DNA of 13,404 nt from NCBI GenBank assembly GCA_964538455.1, contig CAZIDZ010000057.1, positions 1-13,404 of the forward strand, in the 5' to 3' direction. The notes under the pieces are model-generated. The model was not told the origin of the DNA. It did not search any database and saw nothing but the letters and a program-made list of their open reading frames with translations. This document shows, one piece after another, positions 1 through 6,721 of the stretch. A program made the translations under genes and the position numbers. This stretch comes from JAZDLX01 sp964538455 (lineage in GTDB: Bacteria > Electryoneota > Electryoneia > Electryoneales > Electryoneaceae). Numbering within the stretch: the stretch's first letter is position 1; every line of letters starts with the position of its first letter.

Positions 1-351
1 CCCCCGCCAGGTATCATATGGCACAGTCACAGTGCGCATCGACTGACATTGTGGAAGAGAAATGAAGCATGTCAGCCGACTTCAATTAGCACTGCATGAA
101 GCGGCCGATCATGCTGAACACAACTTGGGACACTGAGTGGGAAAAATCAATGCGAGAATGAATAGAACAGATCGGAAATTTCTCATATCACTATTTCGAT
201 TTCCTGCGCAACCCCCTGCCTTGAGTCCGCATTCTTCACCTCAGGATAGACTGCAAACTACGCTCACCTCTGCGCTTTCACGAGAAGCAGACACGCTCCT
301 TTTTTGCGCTCAGAAATCTTTGCCCGCGTCTGTTCCCGTTGGCGTGAAAGC
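1..351. other. Intergenic region downstream of the GNAT gene
   Basis: No supported gene lies here. One forward frame is open from the window edge to a TGA at 44-46 and ends PRQVSYGTVTVRID. It could be the 3' end of a gene converging on the cluster, but 14 codons are too few to judge. The open frame 137-415 runs into the GNAT gene on the opposite strand, has no recognisable domain and is not accepted. The right-hand part contains the inverted repeat listed separately. No tRNA, insertion sequence or CRISPR repeat was seen. Confidence 0.6.
274..351. repeat. Inverted repeat just after the GNAT stop codon
   Basis: GCTTTCACG at 274-282 is the exact reverse complement of CGTGAAAGC at 343-351, which directly abuts the GNAT stop codon. 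A nested pair, CAGAC at 288-292 and GTCTG at 328-332, could extend the structure. The minus-strand transcript would form it immediately after translation ends. No U-tract follows the left arm, so it is not a textbook intrinsic terminator. It may act as a 3' RNA structure or transcription end signal; the pairing is seen, the role is inferred. Confidence 0.4.
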
Positions 352-951
352 TCAGGCGAATTGGGTCATTCTCTCCTGCATCGCCCGGTTGGCGCCCTCC
401 AGGTCGATCGAGTAGCAGTACATGTTGTGATAGCGTCCGTAGCTGTCCCTGGCATGGTCGACAAGCGTGGCTTCGAGTTTGAATCCGAGCCGTTTGACGA
501 GCTTGATGCCCTCGAGGTGCTCCTCTGTCAGTTTGGCGTAGATTTTCTCGAGGCTAAGCGCCACGGCCAAAGGAACTATCTCCTCAAACAGTTGGACTGC
601 GATTCCGTAGCGCCGGTACTCCGGCAATGTGACCCAGACGACTTCGCCGGTGTGACGGATCCAGGTGGTCGCACCCAAGTACAGGCTCAGGGAACCAATA
701 ATCGTTTCATCATGAATCCACGCGCCGAGCCGGTACGTCGTTCCATCTTCGATCTGGCGCTGAATCCTCTTCGCGTAGTTGGGATCGGAGACATTGTGAG
801 GAAGCTTGGCTTTTCCCGCTTCGTCAAGCTTGAGAAGCATCGCCATGTGTATTGGGATTCGTTCGATTGTCAACGGTTGAATGGTAATTTCAAAGTCATC
901 CCTGCACTTCACCTGCCTCGGGTACCGCTCTTGAATGAATGCATCGATCAT
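352..951 (-). CDS. GNAT family N-acetyltransferase
   Basis: This 199-residue protein is a single GNAT domain that would transfer an acetyl group from acetyl-CoA to an unknown amine. Residues 70-100 form the early beta strands. The stretch from Val107 through the RRYGIA segment at 113-118 matches the acetyl-CoA pyrophosphate-binding motif A, and the helix and strand around 146-160 (GIKLVKRLGFK) match motif B. The reading frame is open to 1191, inside hdrB. The ATG at 951 is preferred because a GGGGAG ribosome site lies just upstream, it follows the hdrB stop by 17 nt, and the longer N-terminus resembles no GNAT. It is the last gene of the run and the only non-redox one. It could modify a complex subunit, a CoA-ligase or a small molecule; nothing visible fixes the substrate. 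Confidence 0.85.
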   Translation of the reverse strand: MIDAFIQERYPRQVKCRDDFEITIQPLTIERIPIHMAMLLKLDEAGKAKLPHNVSDPNYAKRIQRQIEDGTTYRLGAWIHDETIIGSLSLYLGATTWIRHTGEVVWVTLPEYRRYGIAVQLFEEIVPLAVALSLEKIYAKLTEEHLEGIKLVKRLGFKLEATLVDHARDSYGRYHNMYCYSIDLEGANRAMQERMTQFA

Positions 952-968
952 ATTTTCTCCCCCCCTCG

Positions 969-1856
969 TTATTGGAGTCCAATCTTCTCCAACAGTTTTT
1001 CCGGTTTCACCTTGTGGTAGTTCAATCCGACGTCCTCGGGCGTAAGCCCCTGCGCCAGACCGAGCAGCTGGAAGTAGTACACCGGTGCCAGCAACTCCTG
1101 CTCCTCCCCCTTTTCCCGATATTTTCGGGCGAGGATGATTTGGCCGAGATCGAACGAAGAGAAGCAGGATGGACAGATCATCCCCATGCAATCAGCTTCC
1201 ATTTCCCGTACGGAATCGAGCACGCACTTCGTCATATCCTCTTTCAGTTCTGCATCGCGACACGCCTTCCCGCAACAGAGATACCATTCCGAATGCCGGC
1301 AGGTGGCGCCTCCGATGGCACGGACCAGCATGTCCATCACATGCGGATCGTCCGGGTCGTCCACCTTCATGAACTCGCTGGGCTTCAGCAGATGGCAGCC
1401 ATAATGGATCGCGACCATCACATCCTTCAGCGGACGTTTGACGGTTTCCCTGATCTTTTTCTCGCCGATGTCGTCGCGCAACACCGTAACGATGTGACGG
1501 ACTTTGGACGTACCCTTGTACGTTTTACCGATCCTGGCCAATCGCTTGTTGACACGTGCTTTCAACTCCTCGTTCTCGGCAAGCATGAACACCGCTTCCG
1601 CCAGCGTTCCGGTGCACCCAGAGCAGATGGTGAAAATGTCGAGACCCGCCTCTTCAGCGATGCAGAGGTTGCGCGCAGCGATCGTCAGCCAGCCCACGTT
1701 ATCCACGGCTTTGTAATGGATCGGATCGGGGCAGCATGTGAATCCGTCCAGATCGACGATCTCGATCCCGAGTTGCGGCAACGTTCTGCGAATCGCCGCT
1801 TCCATATACGGATATTTCGCCGGGATCATGCACCCCGGAAAGAACGCGAGTCTCAT
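969..1856 (-). CDS. hdrB: Heterodisulfide reductase subunit B (HdrB)
   Basis: HdrB is the catalytic subunit of soluble heterodisulfide reductases. In methanogens it reduces CoM-S-S-CoB with two non-cubane [4Fe-4S] clusters held by CCG motifs. This 295-residue protein has the usual family length and both motifs. The first comprises Cys9, Cys41-Cys42 and Cys78-x-x-Cys81, with CCP in place of CCG. The second comprises Cys154, Cys194-Cys195-Gly and Cys228-x-x-Cys231. The ATG gives the typical N-terminus MRLAFFPGC and overlaps the hdrC stop codon by 4 nt, so translation is probably coupled. No membrane segment is present, which separates it from the QmoC/DsrMK type. Since this is probably a bacterium, the substrate is unlikely to be CoM-S-S-CoB. 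A protein disulfide, another thiol or an unknown acceptor is possible. Confidence 0.93.
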   Translation of the reverse strand: MRLAFFPGCMIPAKYPYMEAAIRRTLPQLGIEIVDLDGFTCCPDPIHYKAVDNVGWLTIAARNLCIAEEAGLDIFTICSGCTGTLAEAVFMLAENEELKARVNKRLARIGKTYKGTSKVRHIVTVLRDDIGEKKIRETVKRPLKDVMVAIHYGCHLLKPSEFMKVDDPDDPHVMDMLVRAIGGATCRHSEWYLCCGKACRDAELKEDMTKCVLDSVREMEADCMGMICPSCFSSFDLGQIILARKYREKGEEQELLAPVYYFQLLGLAQGLTPEDVGLNYHKVKPEKLLEKIGLQ

Positions 1857-2362
1857 CCTCCACGATCCTCTTTTACGCTCTCCGGTTCATCTTCCCTGAG
1901 AATAATCTCGAGCTCAGACACGTCCAGATCTTCAAGCGGCGCCAGGCCGAGCTCCTTGCGCATCCGCTGAGTGGCCTGGGTGACCGGGACGCTTCTGCCC
2001 GTTTCACGCACCCTTTGGGCGATTTTGACGATCTCGTCATCCTCGCCGCACTCCCGAGCCGAGAGATTTTTCAGAGCGACTATCACTTCCACAGGCCGAA
2101 CGTCCTGGGGGCATCGCTGATAGCAGTTGTAACAGTTTGAACAGAGCCAGATGATGGAGTCGGGGCCGATCAGCTCATCCACATCACCCATCAGCGCCCG
2201 CATCATGATTGTCCGCGGGTTGAAGCCCTTGTGGAAGCGGGCAGACGGACAGTCCCCGACGCATGCACCGCACTGGTAGCAGAAACTGACGTGATCCGCT
2301 CCCAGCATCTCCTCCAGTTGTTTGCGTCGGCTGAAATCGATCTTGATCACTGAATCGTTCAT
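1853..2362 (-). CDS. hdrC: Heterodisulfide reductase subunit C (HdrC)
   Basis: HdrC is the small iron-sulfur subunit that wires the HdrA flavin to the HdrB active site. The 169-residue protein carries two [4Fe-4S] ferredoxin motifs, Cys28/31/34/38 (CYQCGACVGDCP) and Cys74/77/80/84 (CSNCYNCYQRCP). This is the standard HdrC layout, including the NPR and IWLC contexts. It is soluble, with no transmembrane helix. The start codon forms an ATGA overlap with the stop of the upstream hdrA-mvhD gene, and its own stop overlaps the hdrB start by 4 nt, so the three genes are probably translationally coupled. The C-terminal 80 residues are charged and show no extra motif. Position and order hdrA-hdrC-hdrB strongly support one HdrABC complex. 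Confidence 0.93.
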   Translation of the reverse strand: MNDSVIKIDFSRRKQLEEMLGADHVSFCYQCGACVGDCPSARFHKGFNPRTIMMRALMGDVDELIGPDSIIWLCSNCYNCYQRCPQDVRPVEVIVALKNLSARECGEDDEIVKIAQRVRETGRSVPVTQATQRMRKELGLAPLEDLDVSELEIILREDEPESVKEDRGG

Positions 2363-5007
2363 GCCGGTGCATGCTCCGCAACTTTCTTCTTCGCCGGTTT
2401 CATCAAGCGGATGCTGTTACTCCTGCACTCCGGCAACGGACATTGCCACTCCACCGGTTCCGCATTAGGATTGTGCGCGCCTTTCCACGTATGACCGCAG
2501 CTCAGGCAGCGGAACCAGGCACGTCCGGCGGGAGCCTCCTCCTCCTCGAAAACAGCCGGCGGACGTGGAGAGGTCAACCGGTCCATCGCCGCTTTCTTCT
2601 CCTCGCCCTTCATCTTGTTCGCTTTCAGCACTTCAATTGTGTAGGCGACCTCCTCTTTCGTGACATCCTTGCGCAAGCCGTCCAGATGACGCATCACCTT
2701 GGCGAATTTCTGGCCTTCGGCGGCGCTGATCCATTCGAGTTGCAACCGCTCCGGCCGGATGCCCAGGCGCTCCATTTTCTGCCACAGCCGCTGCACACGC
2801 TTCACCGTCGCCCGGTTGGCATTGATGTAATGGCAATCCGCGAAGTGACAACCTGAGACGAGCACCATCGGCGCGCCCTGCAGGAACGCGTGCTCGACGA
2901 AATCCTCCGACACTCGTGCACTGCACATCGTGCGGATGAGGCGGGCGTGCACGGGATACTGCAGGCGTGAGATGCCCGCGAAGTCTCCGCCGGCGTAGCT
3001 GCACCAGTTGCAGGCGAAGGTGACCAGTTTATCCATCGGATGGTCTTCGAGGATGGCGTCCACCTGGGCGATAATCTGCTGGTCGGTGAAGTGACGCATC
3101 GTGATCGCGCCGAAATTGCATTCCGCGCTGCACGCACCGCACCCCGCACAGGCCGCTTCTACGATCTCCGGAAATTGGCCTTTTTCCCACTTAATCGCGT
3201 TGTAGGGACAGACCTTTGCGCACACGCCGCATTTCGGGCAGAGCGCTTGATCCAGCCGAGAGGTGACGGCCTCGATCTGCACTTTTCCGGCGTTCAACAG
3301 GATTTGAGCGCGCGCGGCGGCCGCACTCGCCTGGGTGACGCTGTCCTTGATGTCCTTCGGCGATTCCACGCAACCGGCGAAATACACGCCCTTCGTCGGC
3401 GCATCCACCGGCTTCAATTTCGGGTGCGCCTCCATCATGAACCCGTCGGAGGTCTTCGACAGGGTGAGCAACTTGCGGATGTTCGGCGAATCGTCCCGCG
3501 GCTTCACTCCAACCGACAGGACCACCATGTCCAGATCGTATTCCTCGACTCTTCGGGTCATTGTGTTTTCAACGACGATCCGGAGATTCCCCGTCTTCGG
3601 ATCCTCGATGATCTCGCCGGGTATTCCGCGGATGTAACGGACTCCCTCCTCTCTGGACCGGATGTACATATCCTCGAAGCTCTTTCCGAAGGCCCGGATG
3701 TCCATGTAGAAGACGTAGTTCTCGGTGTCCGGATAGTGGTCGCGCAGGAGCAGCGTGTCCTTGATCGTGTTCATGCAGCAGATGTTCGAACAGTACTCGC
3801 TGCCGTACCGTTTCGAACGCGAGCCGACACATTGGATAAACCCGATCCGTTTTGGCCTTGTCTGATCGCCCGGCCGGATAAAATGCCCTTCCGTCGGACC
3901 ACCGGCGCAGATGAGACGCTCGAATTCCATGCTGGTGATCACGTTCTGATAGCGTCCATAACCGTACTCGATGATTTCCGTGGGATCGTACACGTCCATT
4001 CCCGTGGCGACAATGATCGCGCCGACCTGGACATCGACGAGCTCATCCTGCATGTCGAAATCGATGGCGTCCTTGTCGCAGGCGTCGATGCACTTTCCGC
4101 AGGCAATCGGGTTGGTGCCGAGGCAGGTTTCCATGTCGACCAGGTATGCGGAGGGAACCGCTTGGGCAAATTCCATGTAAATCGCCTTCCTCGATGAGAA
4201 TCCCTGCTGGTATTCGTCCGGCGTTGTCGACGGACAGACCTTCTCACAGTCACCACAGGCGTTGCAGAGGTCCTGATCGACATAGCGAGCCTTTTTCCGG
4301 ACAGTTACGTTGAAATTGCCAACGTATCCGGAGACGCTCTCCACCTCGCTGTAGGTCATCAGTTCGATGTTGGGATGCCGACCGGCATCCATGGCCTTGG
4401 GCCCGAGTATTCAAATACTACAGTCCATGGTGGGATAGGTCTTATCCAGTGCGGCCATGATTCCCCCGATGGACGGCCGTTTTTCCACGAGCACCACTTT
4501 GTGCCCGCCGTCCGCGAGGTCCATCGCCGCCTGAATACCCGCCACACCGCCACCGATGACCAGCGCCTTCCGCGTAACCGGGACCGTCATCTCCTGCTGG
4601 GGCTCGAGCAAGCACGCGCGGTACACTGCACTCTTCACCAAGTCCTTCGCCTTCTCCGTGGCGCCTTCACGGTCTCCCGTGTGGACCCAGCTGCAATGCT
4701 CGCGCAGGTTTGCCATCTCCATCAGGTAGGGATTCAATCCCACGTCCCAGACACAACCGCGGAAAGTCGGCTCGTGCATCCGGGGTGAACAGGAAGCAAC
4801 GACGACACGATCCAGTTTCTCCTCCCGGACCGCGCGCTTGATCTCGTTCTGCCCCGGATCCGCACAGGTGTACTTGTTGCGGATGACACAGGCGACATTC
4901 GGCAACGTCTTGGCGTAGTCCGCAACGGCCTGTGTGTCCACCGAACCGGCGATATTCAATCCGCAATCGCAGACGAACACGCCAATCCGGCATCCGTCTT
5001 TCGTCAT
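2359..5007 (-). CDS. hdrA: Selenocysteine HdrA fused to MvhD
   Basis: HdrA carries the FAD at which two-electron donors are split in flavin-based electron bifurcation. The 882-residue protein is read through an in-frame UGA (codon 199, bases 4411-4413) as selenocysteine. Domains in order: N-terminal cluster domain with Cys13, 15, 48, 73 and 105; FAD-binding GGGVAG near 152-157; motif MDCSI-Sec at 194-199, where relatives usually have Cys; inserted ferredoxin (Cys248/251/254/258, then Cys295/303/306/310); QCVGSR...CSxxCC at 393-411; C-terminal ferredoxin (Cys590/593/596/600 and 620/623/626/630); MvhD domain at about 660-780 (CNWC, MCSAR, GCHFADCHY); then a zinc-ribbon-like tail with Cys834/837/856/861. 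The HdrA-MvhD fusion recalls QmoB. The start at 5007 has GGAGG five bases upstream; an in-frame ATG at 5046 lacks such support. Ordinary ORF calling would split it at the UGA. Confidence 0.92.
4373..4413 (-). promoter_or_regulatory. UGA Sec codon and bacterial SECIS hairpin of hdrA-mvhD
   Basis: The UGA at 4411-4413 is followed after 20 nt by a perfect 7-bp stem with a four-base loop, GGAUGCC-GGUC-GGCAUCC, in the mRNA (4390-4373). Bacterial SECIS elements sit inside the coding region shortly after the UGA and have a G in the first loop positions for SelB binding, and this fits. The first loop base is 28 nt after the UGA. The same hairpin with the same spacing occurs in the other hdrA gene. 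Function is inferred from position, fold and conservation. Confidence 0.87.
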
Positions 5008-5063
5008 GGCAACCTCCGTGTCAACACCTCCCTCGGATTCGCACAACCTGTCTCATTGGTGAT

Positions 5064-6212
5064 TTATGCCAAACGGGATGCCAGGTATTCCCAGGAATCC
5101 CGGATTTGCAGCTTTGGCTTCTTCTCCTCTGCTCCGTCCTGAAGCGCACAGTTCAAATGGATGAAACACTTGGGGCAGGCGGTGAGCAGTGTCCCGGCTC
5201 CTGTCTCCGCCGCTTCCTCGAGCCGCTGCCGTTGCATCTGGCGCGTCCCCGCATCGCACCCGACCCACGCCGCAACCCCGCAGCAAACGGATCGCTCACG
5301 GTTGTTGCGCATTTCCTCAAGCTTCAAGCTGGGCACTCTGCCAATAGCCTTTCGCGGCGGTTCGTACACCTGGGAGTAGCGGCCCAGACGGCACGGGTCC
5401 TGATAACTCACAATCCGCTTGTCCGCTTTGAATGAAACGTTTTCCAGCTCACTCTCGAGCACCTGAGAGATATGCAGCAACTCGACATCCAGCGTTTCAC
5501 CCACTTCGGCGTAGTCGTCGCGCAATGTGACCAGGCATTCCGGACAGGTGAATACCACGCGCTTCGCTCCGGACGTTCGAATCTGTTCGGCCACCTGGTG
5601 TGCGACCTTGATGAAGTTTTCACGATCACCGCGCAGGAGAAGGTCGTGTCCGCAGCACCGTTCGTTTTCGAGTAGCGCCGGTTCGATACCGATCTTGTTC
5701 ATCAACTTGACCGCGCCGCGCAGCGATCCGATCAATTCCTTTGAATAGTCCTCCCCGAAGTAGGCGGCGAAGAATGGCGAACACCCGGTGAAGAAAAGCG
5801 TTTCGCCCACGTTTTTCTGCACCTTCAGTTTGCCCGTCACCCACCCCAGCCGATCCTGCTTCAACTTTTCATTCAGCATCAGGTTCTGAATCTGTTCAAA
5901 GACCCCGCCGTGCGTGCATGTCTGCGCGGGCATCCGATCGCTGTAGACGATGCGCAACGCCCGGTTGAGGGCTGAGTAGGACACAGCGGTCGGGCATACC
6001 TCCTCGCACCGTTTGCAGGTGAGGCACATCCAGACAGATTCATCCGGAATGTGCGACCTGGAATTTCCGGCGATCGTGTGGGAGATCGTCCACCTCGGCG
6101 AAAACCCATGGGAGCGGGAGATGGGGCAAACGGCCGTGCAGCGACCGCACTCCAGGCAGGCGTATACGCGATAGTCTTTCAGGTTGATCTCCTGTTCCGC
6201 CACCGTGCTCAC
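5064..6212 (-). CDS. HdrD-like iron-sulfur protein with two CCG domains
   Basis: The 382-residue protein combines an HdrC-like N-terminus with an HdrB-like C-terminus, the architecture of HdrD, GlpC and BamD. Two ferredoxin motifs lie at Cys19/22/25/29 (CLECGRCTAVCP) and Cys63/66/69/73 (CLTCKRCEEVCP). CCG domain 1 has Cys144, Cys186-Cys187-Gly and Cys223-x-x-Cys226. CCG domain 2 has Cys274, Cys310-Cys311-Gly and Cys346-x-x-Cys349. No membrane helix is seen. The frame is open to 6323, but the GTG at 6212 is the best start: it overlaps the mvhD stop as GTGA, and GGAGG lies six bases upstream. Following an HdrA and an MvhD gene, it probably forms a second electron outlet parallel to HdrCB. BamD of class II benzoyl-CoA reductase is a plausible closest functional relative, but this is from memory of the family and untested. 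Confidence 0.87.
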   Translation of the reverse strand: MSTVAEQEINLKDYRVYACLECGRCTAVCPISRSHGFSPRWTISHTIAGNSRSHIPDESVWMCLTCKRCEEVCPTAVSYSALNRALRIVYSDRMPAQTCTHGGVFEQIQNLMLNEKLKQDRLGWVTGKLKVQKNVGETLFFTGCSPFFAAYFGEDYSKELIGSLRGAVKLMNKIGIEPALLENERCCGHDLLLRGDRENFIKVAHQVAEQIRTSGAKRVVFTCPECLVTLRDDYAEVGETLDVELLHISQVLESELENVSFKADKRIVSYQDPCRLGRYSQVYEPPRKAIGRVPSLKLEEMRNNRERSVCCGVAAWVGCDAGTRQMQRQRLEEAAETGAGTLLTACPKCFIHLNCALQDGAEEKKPKLQIRDSWEYLASRLA

Positions 6213-6721
6213 CGTCCGCCTCCGTTGGATTTGCCCAGACGACAGGGTCCCAGTTTTCTCACCTGGTCCACGAAACCGTTGATCACCTCCGCAAACCGGG
6301 GTCCCTCTGCCGCGGAGATCCATTCCAGCGCAATTCGTCCCGGTTCGATCCCGAGCAACTGTGTCAATGCCTTCAGTTTTTCATACTGTTCGACGGCCCG
6401 GTAATTGCCGAACATGTAATGGCAGTCTCCAAAATGGCAGCCCGACACCATCACGCCATCCGCACCCTCCGAGAACGCCTTGAGCACGAACGACGGGTGA
6501 ACGCGCCCGGAACACATTACCCGGAGCAGTCGGACGTTGGGAGAATACTGGATCCGGCTTACCCCGGCCGTGTCCGCACCGGCGTAGGAACACCAGTTGC
6601 AGGCGAAAACAAGCACCCTCGGCTCGAAGACCCCTCCGGAATCCTTCACCGGCTTCTTCGTGGCCGCAGCCTTCCGCCCTTTTGTCTTAGGCGTCCTGTT
6701 TTGCTTCAACACCTCGGACAT
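6209..6721 (-). CDS. mvhD: MvhD/FrhD-like [2Fe-2S] electron-transfer subunit
   Basis: MvhD links an electron donor (hydrogenase, formate dehydrogenase or other) to HdrA in bifurcating complexes. The 170-residue protein has the full set of family cysteines: Cys41-x-x-Cys44 (CNWCSYAGAD), Cys70 (MCSGR), Cys95 and Cys100 (GCHFGDCHY), followed by the conserved LEWISAAEG segment at 132-140. A lysine-rich extension of about 30 residues precedes the domain. Unlike some homologues it has no UGA/Sec codon. The ATG at 6721, with GAGG six bases upstream, is preferred over a TTG at 6733. It overlaps the 3' end of the tandem hdrA by 35 nt, and its stop overlaps the start of the HdrD-like gene by 4 nt. No hydrogenase large or small subunit is nearby, so the partner donor is unknown. 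BamF-like is an alternative name. Confidence 0.92.
   Translation of the reverse strand: MSEVLKQNRTPKTKGRKAAATKKPVKDSGGVFEPRVLVFACNWCSYAGADTAGVSRIQYSPNVRLLRVMCSGRVHPSFVLKAFSEGADGVMVSGCHFGDCHYMFGNYRAVEQYEKLKALTQLLGIEPGRIALEWISAAEGPRFAEVINGFVDQVRKLGPCRLGKSNGGGR

Noticed and set aside
952..1191. N-terminal extension of the GNAT protein by 80 residues
   Set aside because: It lies wholly antiphase inside hdrB, is low-complexity Gly/Arg/Ala, and a good start with a ribosome site exists at 951.
939..1970. Long plus-strand reading frames opposite the cluster (also 3040-4197, 6597-7442, 7809-8711, 9174-10181)
   Set aside because: All are antisense to strongly supported genes, lack known domains and arise from GC-rich codon bias.
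4359..4553. Separate short genes on either side of the UGA codons (also near 9557-9754), as if each hdrA were two genes or frameshifted pseudogenes
   Set aside because: The frame continues unchanged through the UGA, the family motif is intact on both sides, and a SECIS hairpin follows at the expected distance in both copies.
6213..6323. Longer N-terminus of the HdrD-like protein
   Set aside because: It overlaps the end of mvhD and resembles no family member; the GTG at 6212 has GGAGG and a GTGA overlap.
6209..6721. MvhD as evidence for an Mvh hydrogenase operon
   Set aside because: No MvhA or MvhG gene is in the window; MvhD proteins also pair with other donors.
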